Source: Myrica gale
Lineage: Eukaryota; Streptophyta; Magnoliopsida; Fagales; Myricaceae
Length of the DNA stretch: 64,000 bases
Direction of reading: 5' to 3'
Assembly: GCA_963930655.1 (NCBI GenBank)
Contig: OZ005608.1
Coordinates: 9,176,001-9,240,000 of the forward strand
The position numbers and the translations under genes were made by a program. The notes beneath the pieces are model-generated. The model made no database searches and was not told where the DNA came from. It worked only from the letters and a program-made list of their open reading frames with translations. This document shows, one piece after another, positions 9,840 to 21,100 of this stretch. The number at the start of each line of letters is the position of its first letter. Within the stretch, counting starts at the first letter, position 1.

Positions 9840-11760
9840 TTAAGGCAACTCAAGAGGGAGTGAATTGGGTTTCCAAACTTTTTCGGTTTTAACTCCCAAA
9901 ATCGTGTTTTTCGGTTTTAACTCCCAAAATTGTGTTTTCAAAATAAACGATAATTTAGGACAAGTATTAAGACAATATTGATGCAACAAGTAGATAAGTG
10001 TTACATGTAAAGAGTATGGTTAGAGAAGCAAACACGAGATTTTTAGGTGGTTCGGCAAACCCGCCTACATCCATCCCTCAAGCTTCTTTCTAAGTCTTAA
10101 GGTTTTCTCACTATCTTCCAAATAGCGTACACTCTAGCTTCCGGGTGCTAGAGAACCTTACAAGTACTTTTTTAGGTTTGACACTCACAACCTAAGTGAT
10201 TTTTCAGACTCACCACTCACAACTCAACCAAGCTTGAGATATACGTTCTCTAAGCTTCTTCTTTAGTGAACAACCTCACTAAAGGAATTACCTCTTTTGA
10301 ATAAGAAGATACAAGTATTTAACTCTCTCAAAGAGTGGATAAGAAAATTGGAAACTTATCTCTTTTGATTCACACAAAGACAAGAATGTGAAGATGTAAT
10401 TTGTGTGAATAATATGAGTGTTAGAGCGCAAGATCGCAACGGAAAATATCGTTGAATCAAAGCAACCCAAGCGTTCTGCCTTCTTCAGATCCACGCACAC
10501 AGTTTTGAAAAATTTTAGGGAGAGAAATATTTTCTAGAGAGAGAAATTCTCGTCATTTCTCAAATGAGATTATGAGCTATTTATAGTGGTTAGCTCAAAA
10601 CTCGACTGTGTTTATGCATGAGATCTTTCTTATTAAAGCCCCTTATATTCTGCAATTTGAATTTCTGAGCTTCTATAAATTGTGATCATGTATATTAACA
10701 TATTACAATTGACGTCCGAGATAATACTATATTCCACATAAGATAATAGGACCGGAATAATATCACCGATAAAATCTCTAGCTCATATAATTCTTAATTC
10801 TCAGTTTGTACCTAGTTGGACTCTCAAAAGTTTCCAAAACTAATTTTCTCAAATAAATACTTTATATATATATATATATATTAGTAAAACTGTGAAAACA
10901 TTTTTCACAAAATCTCGTTGCGCAACGTTTTCATTTGAGTCCAACAATATGCAGACATAATGAATATATTGCCTCATCAAGAGACTGGTGGATTCTATAT
11001 TTAGCAATTATACAAATTCACTTACTATGCACAATGCCCAACATTATCTAGAATATTTGAATATTCCTATATTTATATATATATTATGATCTGCGAAGAT
11101 CATCATCAAATGACTCATTCAAATAATGAGAAACATGAATAAGAAAGTTTAAAATATTTCTCAAGCTATAGATATGATATGTGATCGTTCTCTATTTTTT
11201 TGAGACCTTAGGACGGTCCTTATATAGGTCAAATATCAAAACCAGCTGGTTTTAGCCGTTGGAAATCGATCTAACTATTTTACTATTGTACCGTCGACCG
11301 CTTCAACTAGTCGTTGCCCAACTGTCATAAAATTTGAATTCTGTCAAATTTTTGTCCTAATCTTCTGGTCGACCGCTTCATGTAGAGATCGACCGCTCAT
11401 AGACAGCTATAACACTGTTCATCATCCGCTATTTTTGACACTTTTGAAATCTAAATTTCAAAAACCAATTTCCCAAAAGTATAACCAAGGCTTAGAAGTT
11501 TATGTAGGGATGATCTGAAAATACTTAAAGTGTATTTTGGTTGTCAAACTTGTGATAAGTAGATTATGTACGCTTTTTTTTATAGATATGCAAGTGTATA
11601 ATTCAAATCATTGTCAATAGTGAAACTGAGAGTTACAAGGTTATTTCATATGGTCTTGAATCTTCAATTTTGAGCTACTTACATCTTCTTGTATTTAGCT
11701 CTTTGATAAAAATATATTTGTCTTTGAAAATGTCTATTGTGTAAATTTAATTCATTTATT
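9840..11760. repeat. LTR-retrotransposon-like debris
   Basis: The stretch contains phrases typical of plant LTRs and the adjacent non-coding DNA (a GGTGGTTCGGCAAACCCGCC block near 10050, and repeated GTCGACCGCTTCA motifs near 11295 and 11370). No gag or pol frame was found, and I could not define two matching LTR copies. The assignment is tentative and made by sequence flavour, not by structure. Confidence 0.35.
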
Positions 11761-11775
11761 GAAATCATCAAGATA

Positions 11776-12009
11776 TCAATTGTTAACAAAAATCAACACT
11801 ATCAACAGTTCTGTGCTAAAAGTTGCAGCAATTTTATTCTCAATGTAAATAACTAAAGAATTTGCAATGAATTCATCTTCCACCTTGTTGCGAAGATTTG
11901 TTTTGACAATCTTCATAGCTGAAAAAGCATGCTTTGTGAGATAGCATGCATCGTTGATGGTTGAAGTTACACAACTTCGCCGTAAAGTGTAAACAGAAGC
12001 AAGAGACAT
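11776..12009 (-). pseudogene. hAT (TTF-type) transposase C-terminal fragment
   Basis: The minus-strand frame of 77 residues contains AFSAMKIVKTNLRNK followed by VEDEFIANSLVIYIE and IAATFST. This is the pattern of the C-terminal dimerisation region of the TTF-type zinc-finger hAT transposases of plants, where the usual start is RSFSAM. Here HAFSAM replaces the expected arginine-serine pair, and the upstream catalytic part is absent. It is a domain relic and cannot encode an active transposase. Confidence 0.65.
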
Positions 12010-12654
12010 ACGTATAGGAGAGAGTTGGTGTTGTCATGGGCATTTTTTCTGTGTGGATTTTGTCAGGATACCTCAGTGGATCTCACTCTAATGAGAAGCT
12101 AGCTATGATAATTTAGTGTGAAGTGTGACTAATAGTAGTTATGTTTTCTATATCTACATGTTATGGCAGAATCCAATGTTAAAACCATCTTAGTGCATTG
12201 GTGTAAAAGACATGTTTGTCAACTGTTGTAAGTGACATTTGCATGGTTAACCATCAATTATTTATGCAACTTTTCTGTTAGAGGAAAAGTGTGGACCAAC
12301 ATAACAAGGTAAAAAATGTGCATATGCCAATGACTACTGAGGCCTACTTATTGTGCCTCCAAATGATACTTTTAGTTTTAACATTCTGACATAAGATATA
12401 GTGTATTTCCCTAATATCCTTGATTATAATATAGTTCTTAGTTCTTGGCAAAGTTTTTTCCTTTGTCCATGATTATTCTATCCATATAAATCTTCAAGTT
12501 TTTGTCTCTCCTATTCTTCTTGATAACAGTCTTCATCATGTGTGCATAGTTGGTCAAAAAAACAAGATAAAGAAATATCTACATGTCTGTTTTTAAAGTG
12601 TCGAGCAGGTGAAGAAAGAGATAGGTGCGTGCTGTCAAAATGATAATTTTGAAC
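12010..12654. other. AT-rich intergenic DNA, nothing recognised
   Basis: No coding frame, TIR or tandem structure was seen between the transposase relic and the target-site duplication of the next element. Confidence 0.5.
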
Positions 12655-12914
12655 CCAGAGACTAGGGCTGTTCAACCCCGGTGTAGGTGCCGATTTTGAC
12701 CAAAACCGGCACCTACACCGGATATGCCGGTTTTTTAAAAAATGTCACCTACACCTACACCGTTAAGGGCAAAAACCGGCCCGTAGCGGTGGCGGTTTCC
12801 GGTAATCCTACATCCATATTGAATCATTTTTTTAACATATTAGGTACATAAAAAATATAAACTCTACAAAGAGAAAGTATCTTTGTTACAATATCTAATA
12901 AACAATACCTGAAC

Positions 12915-13190
12915 TCTCTACTATCTTCAAACAATTTTTTGCAGTCCTCCCACTTTGAAGATGCAGTTAATTCCTACAAAAATGCAGTTAGATGACAAAA
13001 TACTGCTTCTCAGTAGAAGAGATGACAAATAATTACCAAACCTTCCTAAATCTACTATGAGAGAATGTAATAAAACACATATGTCTAAGACTCTGTCTCC
13101 TGTCCTTTCAAGCAATTTTTTGCTCTCCTTCATCATAAGATCGACAGAAAGGTCAAACTCCTTTATATTCTTCTCAGCTCTAACAACCTG
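12915..13190 (-). pseudogene. RHIP1-like exon pieces, downstream part (captured)
   Basis: About 13085-13186 encodes RAEKNIKEFDLSVDLM then KESKKLLERTGD, which fits the coiled-coil region of the plant RGS1-HXK1-interacting-protein-1-like family. A second exon-like piece (about 12915-12985) follows an AG and precedes a GT and reads ELTASSKWEDCKKLFEDSRE. Its family membership is less sure. Both sit in the hAT-like element on the strand of the eIF2-alpha pieces. I infer capture as genomic DNA because introns are retained. Confidence 0.55.
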
Positions 13191-13399
13191 TCACTGCATA
13201 CATACAGTGTAGAAAATGGAGCAAAATAAAGGAAAATATATCAAAAGCATGGAAGAGTATAATCCGGAGAATCAAAATACATGAAACCTAGGACCTGGGA
13301 TTATTGATATTCAGTTTTAAAACAAGTTACAATTGTAGCTTTAAGCCAGAAAAGGAGAGGAGTCTCATTTTACAAGTTACAATTGATACCTGGCGAAAC

Positions 13400-13750
13400 A
13401 AAAATCTTCTTGGGCCTGCAAAGGAGAGGAGTCTCAAAAGGATCAGTTCAAGTGAAACTTTGGAGACAACAATAGTGAATGTTACTAATTTGAAGTATGA
13501 AAGGTATGTCTAAAGCAATAAAAAGATTGGTTAATGAGTTGGAGATGCAGGGAACCAGGCACTATCCTAATTCTTCTGCAACTTGCATACGGGCATCTAA
13601 AATCTTTTCCATAGTGACACTAACGGATTTACGAGGAGGCCCAAAAGTTAATGAAAGTGATACCTGGCAAAAGAAGGAAAGTAGCGGTTCCAGCCACCCC
13701 AAGAGTGGCAGCCGGATGTTCCCTCACAATCATCAACTTCTCTAAAACAT
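13400..13750 (-). pseudogene. RHIP1-like exon pieces, upstream part (captured)
   Basis: The exon at about 13673-13745, preceded by TTTTAG, encodes KLMIVREHPAATLGVAGTAT followed by FLLLPG. The next piece, preceded by TTTGCAG near 13420, continues in phase as PRRFLFR. This HPAATLG...LL.GPRRFLFR arrangement is the hydrophobic segment of RHIP1-like proteins. A duplicated AGGAGAGGAGTCTC phrase nearby suggests a small internal rearrangement. No continuous protein can be made across the element, so I call it a captured relic. Confidence 0.6.
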
Positions 13751-13837
13751 AATAAAACTTGTTGCATTACAGACGTCTCCACCCCCAACAAAACTTCATA
13801 GAAACAATATATAAATAAATCCCCCAACCCCCTCCTG

Positions 13838-15088
13838 TCCATCTGGGCCAATTTCTTTAACTTCACGGGTGAGAGCATTCAGAACCGAATCAGGATCGGT
13901 AACAATTATTTTGAATGCCTGCACATGAGACAGTTTAGATCCCCAACTGCAGATTCAGGAGATAAAATATTACCTCCAAAAAGTAGGTAACATTCTCACC
14001 TCAAAAGCATGACCATATTTCCTGTACAAAGGCCAGCCAATATGGATATAAAGATCCTGAAACAAGCAACTTGCATTTAGTAATGACCAGCGAAAGAATG
14101 AGAACAATAGGGAAGCACATAATGACCGGTTGGCTCTAATGCTTGTCTCTGAAAATGCTTATTTTTTTTCCATATCCCAAACAAGCCCAGTTTTATATGC
14201 CCGCACCTCTTTAATCCAATTTAAAACTTAAACCAAACCTGCAGAACCTACATGCAGGTTGACTCTAATGGTTCAACCAGTAGTTAATTCTCGTACAAAA
14301 GAGCATATTCATTGCTATGTGGCAATGCAAACACATAAGCACTTGCAAGCTGACAACAGAGAATTGCCCAAAATAGGCATTAGAATTATTTGCCTACTGG
14401 AATGATCCTCCCTCCTACCAAGTGTCAACCTCCATGAACTATTGATACCCTCTTTTATTAAAGTTTAAAATTTACCAATTAGGTAAGGACGCAACATGAA
14501 ACAGCCCGATCCACCGGAGTAAAAAGGCTAATTTAACCAGAATGCTTGCAAGAAGAGGTTGCACCTCATCTGGACATTAAATCTAGTGGCACAATTGAGC
14601 AACATGTCCAATTACAATCCACAATTTTGCTGCCTTGCTCATAATTGAACATCCCTCCGAGTCCTGCAGTCCCCGAAAATATCTTCCTTAAGCCAATAGC
14701 ACCCCTTCGCCAGTAATGGTTACTACTACACATACACGCCTAATACAGAACTCGGACCTCCATATTCCTAACAATGACATCCATAAAAAAATTGGGAAAA
14801 AAAGGAAAGTGCTTGTAAATCTCGGAATAGAAGTCCAGACAAACAACTATCGCACACCTCTAAATCGACACCCATAGTCTTGGCGACGTGGCGCATAATC
14901 GAGTGGACGAGCATGCACTTGTTGTACCTTTCCTTGCAGGCCTCTATGTCCTCCTCGGAAAACCTCCGTTTGCTGAGGACGATGTAGCCCTTCTCCTTAA
15001 CGACACGGAGGCGGCGGAGCACCATCACGGGCTCTATCCGACCCACCTTCATCAGACTGCGATTACGACGGCGATTGAACAGAATCAT
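13838..15088 (-). pseudogene. eIF2-alpha exon pieces (captured)
   Basis: Three minus-strand exon-like pieces match translation initiation factor 2 subunit alpha in the right order. The first (about 15088-14858) covers EGMILF, then KVGRIEPVMVLR, LSKRR, EEDIEACKERYNK and LVHSIMRHVAKTMGVDLE of the S1 domain. The second (about 14056-14000) is DLYIHIGWPLYRKYGHAFE. The third (about 13918-13838) is AFKIIVTDPDSVLNALTREV then KEIGPDGQ. Acceptor AG and donor GT signals flank them. The first piece has lost several residues after MILF (the region of the regulatory serine) and has an insertion in the VLR block. The gene start and the C-terminal half are absent. This is a captured, non-functional fragment, although it could still be transcribed. 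Confidence 0.8.
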
Positions 15089-15539
15089 TCCCTCGATTGA
15101 TCACGAAACAAAAACAGAAAAAGAAAAGAGTGAATCCCACTTACTTGAAGAGGTTTTCAGCAGACTTCGATGGGCGCAAATACAAACTTGCTCTTGGCTA
15201 GGAAGATTCCAAACATGGAGAGGGAGGGGAGGGGGAGAGAGATGCTCGCCGGGGGGAGGGGGTGACGCAGAGCAAATTTAGATTTTAGGGTATGAATGGG
15301 GAAAGGAAAATGGGGAGGGGGTGACGCGGGCGGGGGGGATTTGCTGCCGCTGGAAGATGGTTTTATTAAAAAAAAAAGGGTGGGAAACCCGGTTCCCGGT
15401 CCCGCCGGGTTTCCCCCAAATTTCTGCACCGGCACCTACACCGGGGTGCCGGAGCACCGGCAACCCGGTGCAGGTGCCGGTGCCGGGGCCGGTGCCACCG
15501 GAATTTTCCGGTGGCACTGAACAGCCCTACCAAGGACCA

Positions 15540-16290
15540 CATGTTGTCGACTACCATTATCAAATTGTAATATTATATACATAATTGAAGGTTTTGGACC
15601 AGCTTAAACACATAAATATCAATCCAACATCTGAGCCAAATACACTATTCAGGTCGAAGGTTTTGGACGAAAGCAAAGTTGAAACCCCTGCTGCAAAACT
15701 GCAACGCCAACCCACAAAATCACAATACATAGGCAAACATTTCACATGCATATGAATGTCATTCGGCCAGAAGAAATGAGGGTCGAAAACTATATGTCTT
15801 ATCGTGTACGGTGTTGGCATTCAAATTTGCATTTGGTGTTCGTCTAGGGTATGAGCAAAATTTCACTGAAAATCTTCAAATGGATTGAGTCTTCCAGAAA
15901 ATATCAGTTGAAATTGATCTTGGCCAAGGGAATGAGGGAAACTAAAGCTTGCTTGCATCTGGACAAGGAATGGGGGAAATGAGATCATCTTCCTCCTTTG
16001 TCTGGTTTGGTGAAAGAGAAAAAATTTCAAACTCAAACGGCTTCAAATTGTTCAAACAATACAAAGGCAGTCGAGATCATTGAACACTCACTAATCAAGG
16101 GCAGTTTGGTCATTTAAGATGAAGAGAAGCACGTGGGACACACATGGTTGAAATTCTGTATGATTTAACGATCGATTTGGATGGGAGGCGTAGATTGAAG
16201 AGTTTTGAAAGTTAAAGGACTCAAAACACCTTTTTGATAGTTGTGGGTACAAAATTGATTTTAGCCTATAGATACGGGGCTAATTTTTCC
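15540..16290. other. Intergenic DNA, nothing recognised
   Basis: No gene or repeat structure was identified. The short minus-strand frame at 15560-15820 has no recognisable domain. Confidence 0.5.
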
Positions 16291-16300
16291 CCAAAAAAAA

Positions 16301-17267
16301 GGTTAAGTATTTGTTTGGTCCCTAGGTTTGTTTATTATCTCTGAGTTCTGACCCTTTTTAAAACTTCATCCTTGGGTTTTCTAATTGATTATAGAGTCTT
16401 TGAGTTTGTATTATTTATCAAACAAGTTCTTATTTTTGTCTACAAAGTTAACAGGTAATAAATTAGCTTCAATCATAAGCTGTCACTTGTTCACTCAGAT
16501 CCAAGTCACATAAAAATGATCACATTAGTCAAATAAAAAAATTATAACAAATAAAATATTTCAAGTTTATTTTGAAAAACCATTTAATTTGAAAAAAAAA
16601 ACCTAAACCAAGGGTGGAGGGGCGGCTTACCCTGTAAGGTGTCTGATCGCCTTTGATAGGGAAATACAGATCTAGGCTCCCCTTCGCCAGGACTTGAGCA
16701 TGGTGTCGTGCGAGCCACCCCCAAGGTTGATCCACCTCCTTCGCAGGGAGAGCCTAATATGGGGTTCCCTCCGCTGGGACTGCTATGGTCACCCTTGCAC
16801 GAGACAACCTGCTTGTGTGGGTGTGTGCCAAGGGAGCCCAAATTAAGGCTCCTCCAAAGTAGGGTATGGGTGGCTTGTGTGAGCCCCGACGAAGGGGAGC
16901 CTATATCTGCGCTATGCCCCTTTGGGCGTGGTTGCACCCCTTTGTTTTAGCTTTTGTTTCTAATTTTTATATTTTATTAATATGTTTAAAATAACTTAAA
17001 TAGGTTTTTAAAATAAACTTAAAAAGATTTTGTTTATTGCAATTTTTTATTTGGTTGGTGTGGCATATTTTTGTGTGACTTGGTCCTGAGTCAACATGTG
17101 ACACTTATTATTGTAACTGAAGTGTCACCTGTTAACTTTGTGAACTAAAATTTATCAGACTTGTTTGATAAATATGCAAATCTGAAAACCCTTTCTAATA
17201 AGTTGGAAACCCCGAGGATGAGTTTTTAAAATTTTCAAAGCCTAAGGAGAAAATGAGTACTTTACCC
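16301..17267. mobile_element. Foldback element, about 280-bp arms around a GC-rich core
   Basis: The left arm (about 16301-16580) and right arm (about 16975-17267) are diverged reverse complements, sharing for example TTATCAAACAAGT, ACAAAGTTAACAGGT and CCAAGTCACA. Between them is a 330-base GC-rich core with repeated GGGAGCC(C)-type phrases. The long TIRs suggest a Mutator-like or foldback element. Cores of the same flavour occur at 33900-34215 and 53350-53860. The open frames across the core are composition artefacts. Confidence 0.75.
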
Positions 17268-17320
17268 AATAAAACAATATAGAAAAACTTCTCTCCAAAA
17301 AGTATGAAAACTAATATTTA

Positions 17321-17792
17321 GGGTAAACATCTTACTAAGCCTCATATCTATGAGCAAAAATCAAATTAGACCCCATAACTTTTAATTTATTATTTACGTC
17401 CCATAAGTTTTAAAAGACATCAATCATAACCTTTCATTCAATCTGGCCGTTACATCAGACCAAAAGTGGTGTGGATTGATCAAAATACCCCTATAAAAAA
17501 TTAGAAAAAATGAATATAAATTAAATATAAAATATGAAATACTTTTAGTAATTTTGTTTAAATATTACTTTTTATTTATATATGATTTATTTATATTCAT
17601 TTTTTAAAAAAATCAATACTTTTAGTAATTTTGTCATAGAAGAACATTTTAGTTATTTTTTGTATAGTTTAACGGCCAAATAAAATAAAGGGAGACTGTT
17701 GGCGTGTTTTAAAACTTATGGGGGGTTAAACAATAAATTAAAAGTTATGATGTCCAATTTGATTTTTTTACATAAATATAGGATGTTTCCCC
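17321..17792. mobile_element. Mutator-like MITE with perfect 9-bp TSD
   Basis: Terminal repeats of about 95 bases (left GGGTAAACAT..., right ...ATGTTTCCCC) are inverted copies that share AATCAAATT.GAC and CATAACTTTTAATTTATT. The element is flanked by the direct repeat TAATATTTA at 17312-17320 and 17793-17801, the 9-bp duplication expected for Mutator-like elements. It is non-coding. Confidence 0.85.
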
Positions 17793-17801
17793 TAATATTT
17801 A

Positions 17802-18137
17802 TATCATTCTTTCTATTTTATTTTAATATAAAATATTATTGACAACGTTCATAATTGTTGCTTCTATGAACATAAGTTTTGCAAAATAAAAATTAATAAA
17901 ATCAATATTATGAATTGAAAGCAAAATATTAACAAATATCAATACAAACCTATCATAAGTAATGTTACATCTGCAAAAACTAAGAATGATTTTTAACTAC
18001 AATATAGTATTTAATATTTTATTACAAAAAGTTTCATCATGAGGTTTTGCCTAAAGCCCAGTTAACATAGAAGAGGCGCCCCTGGGACTCTAAGGGCGAT
18101 CTGTTAACATACTCTGTGTCAGCCTATCACTCATACC
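17802..18137. other. Downstream region of receptor kinase A
   Basis: This AT-rich stretch follows the A stop codon on the minus strand. From about 18060 to 18137 the sequence still aligns with the tail-coding end of copy B (GGCTGACACAGAGTATGTTAA against the B equivalent), then diverges. It would now act as 3' UTR. Confidence 0.6.
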
Positions 18138-21100
18138 CTATTCGATGTTGTATTGAAAATGCTCCCTCATTGCCTTCACTGTCATCTCATCAGTTGAGAC
18201 ACTTGAACCAGGAACCAGCTCCGGAACTATAGTGCTTCCCTCAAGCATGCTCACCGCTAAAGACATGGTGGGCCTAGCTGCTGGAGAAACATTAGTGCAT
18301 AGGAGAGCCACCTTGATCATGACCATAGCCTCATCCTTCTTGTAATTGGAGCCTAACCTTGGATCAACCAAATCCAATAAACTCCCTTTTTCTTTTAAAA
18401 AAAGGGCCTGCAAATAGGAAATAGGACCAAGATATCAAACTTTTGACCTTTAACTTTGTAGAAATATAAGAGCATCTTGTTCAAGAATGAGCTGCATACC
18501 ACAAGGTTAGCTTACATACTAAGACATGGTTTTAAGTTTCTGAGACAGGTCTAATTAGGTACTTGTCAGGAATTTTAAAGCTTCAAGAAACAACTAAATG
18601 AATGAATAAAGTCGGTTGGTTCTTCATTTTAGAGACTACGAAGATTTTCCATCAACAAAGCGTCAACATGCTCTGCAAATGTGGCAAGTGGAAAACATAT
18701 CCCTGATCAACCTTTCAAAATTAACAAACAGAAGCAAAAACTAATAAGGCATAAAACCCGTAAATGCAAGAAAGTGAGCGATCCAAAGTACCCAATCAAG
18801 AAGGTGTAAACGGTCCTCCCTTGGTCTATGACTTATGTTACTCTTCCCACTAAGAATTTCCAAGGCAACAACTCCAAAACTGTAAACATCTGCTTTGTCA
18901 GTCAAGTACCCCCACATTGCATACTCAGGGGCCATATACCCACTGCAAAATCACGAAACAATGAGGTGTAAGATTTTAAGCATCCAGAATTTTTGGGGAA
19001 AATACACTTTTCACCTGCGGAGAATAGGGAGTCTTACAATTTGCAGAATAAACCTTTGCGTTTGAGACAATGTAACCTCCAACTACTCATTCTTAACATG
19101 TTGCAACCTTCATCTATTTTTTTCATTCCATTAGACAGAAATTAAGTTTTTTACACCTAAAATGACGATGATGCCCCTGATCAGATATGCACATATGCAG
19201 AGTAGATCGGGGGGGCATTATTATCATATCGATCTAATTCGACTGAAAAATTTGACCAAGGGTGCGAAGTGTATAAAATTGATAGTTAAAGGCAACAATG
19301 TGTCAAAATAGGTAGTTTATTGTGTAAAGTGTTAAACTCCTTATACTTCGTGGGTGAAAAGTGTATTTTCCCGCCAGTTTTAGAATTGCTAATAGTTAAG
19401 GCAATTATTTATAGTCTCCTTTTCTTATTATTATCTTAAATCTGAAGTGTATTATAAATGAATCAATATAATTGTGTAACCAACCAAAAATGTAAGACAA
19501 TCAAAACACTGGAATATCTGAACTGACAATTTTGATGAAGCCAGACTCTATTTACAATGCCATACTTCAAATTTTCTGTCTTTTTTCTCCTCTATTTCTT
19601 TGAAACATATTCGGTATCACATGAAAATAAGAAACCAGGTAATAGGAAGATGGTAACAAGGAATTGATAAAGAGAAACTCACTAAGTCCCCGCAACTCGG
19701 GTGCTTATGTGGGTATTGTCCTCTTCATCAAGCTTGGCCAAACCAAAGTCAGATATCTTGGGGTTGAGATTTCTATCAAGCAAGACATTAGTAGCCTTGA
19801 TGTCCCTATGGACAATCTTCAATCTCGATTCTTCATGGAGATAGGCCAAACCTCTTGCTATCCCAACACAAATCTGCTGTCTTGTTGGCCAATCTAATTT
19901 CAACTGATGTTCTTCTGGCCCTACAATAAGCAAGGTGAATACAGTTAATGATTATGCATATGTGAACATATACATAAAGAAATAAAATTAAGTGCACGAA
20001 GAAATAAAATTTTACCAAATAAAGCACGAGCGAGGCTATTATTTTCCATGTGCTCATATACAAGCAACAACTGATTTCCTTCAATACAGCATCCATAGAG
20101 CTTAACAAGATGAGGATGTTGCAAAGCAGAAATTACGCCTATCTCATTCAAAAACTCCCGATTTCCTTGTCTTGAATCGGAAGAAAGCTGTTTGACTGCA
20201 ATGACAGTGCCATCTGACAAAAAGCCCTGCATTTGCAATACGTAAACAGTATCTCTCGCTCTTACATAGGAACCAGAACAGTTCAGAAAGAAAGAGCCAA
20301 GTGAGTAATTCAAATTTCAACTGATCAAAGAAAACATTTTATTCCGCGAATACCTTATAAACAGGACCGAAGCCACCTTCCCCAATTTTATTTGCAGCAT
20401 CAAAGTCGTTCGTCGCAGCTCTGATTTGCCTCAAGGTAAATTTTCCAGTGTGCAATTCCAAACCCTTTAAATCTGAGGTAGATGCCAGATCAAATAAGCA
20501 AGCATGTATAAGAAAATGGAACTCTCGACATTACTTGTAATTTGAGAGATACTTTAAAGCAAGCTTTATGATCCTTCCACTACCCACCAACCAAATATGT
20601 TGACAAGTTTCTAGAGATCCCATACGCAATCACTAACTATCTGCAACTGCTATCTCAACAGAGAGCAGTATGAGGATAAATGACTATGATAGATGCCAGG
20701 GCAGTATGAGCAGTTTCTAGATGTTTTCTGTTATTTATTTATTTGTAAATTTTTGTTTGTTTAATTTTTTATTCATTTGCCGTCTGTGTTAATAGATGTA
20801 TCTGACGGAAGGCATGGATTGATTAAACTGAAAAGATATGGAGCTCAATTCAATGAACTGAAATTGATGGAGTTATTTAATTTTTGCCCATAGATATACG
20901 AAGTACAATGAAGTTTCCTAAGAAAAAAAATAGTGATTGCAAAGTGTTTGCATTCCCATCACCATATCATTCTAAAAGGTAAATGGTTTGGTGTATGTGT
21001 ACACCCCCAAGTATATGCAGTATTTTAAAATTTTAAGAAAATAAAACAGCAATTACAGTGTGTTAAAACATATATACACATGCAAAGTGCTAAAAATGGG

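Larger units (their letters stand above)
12663..15529. mobile_element. Gene-capturing hAT-like element (Pack-type), 2.87 kb
   Basis: The ends are TAGGGCTGTTCAACCCCGG and CACTGAACAGCCCTA in inverted orientation. Sub-terminal regions of about 150 bases are packed with ACCGG, CACCTACACCGG and GGTGCCGG motifs, typical of hAT sub-terminal binding arrays. The flanks CCAGAGAC (12655-12662) and CCAAGGAC (15530-15537) match at 6 of 8 positions, consistent with an aged 8-bp target duplication. There is no transposase. The interior carries minus-strand exon pieces from at least two unrelated plant genes (eIF2-alpha and an RHIP1-like gene), with splice signals. A smaller relative with a perfect TSD lies at 28712-29974. 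Confidence 0.8.

Noticed and set aside
16584..16950. Two opposing open frames of 80-117 codons
   Set aside because: Same reason: the GC-rich foldback core.
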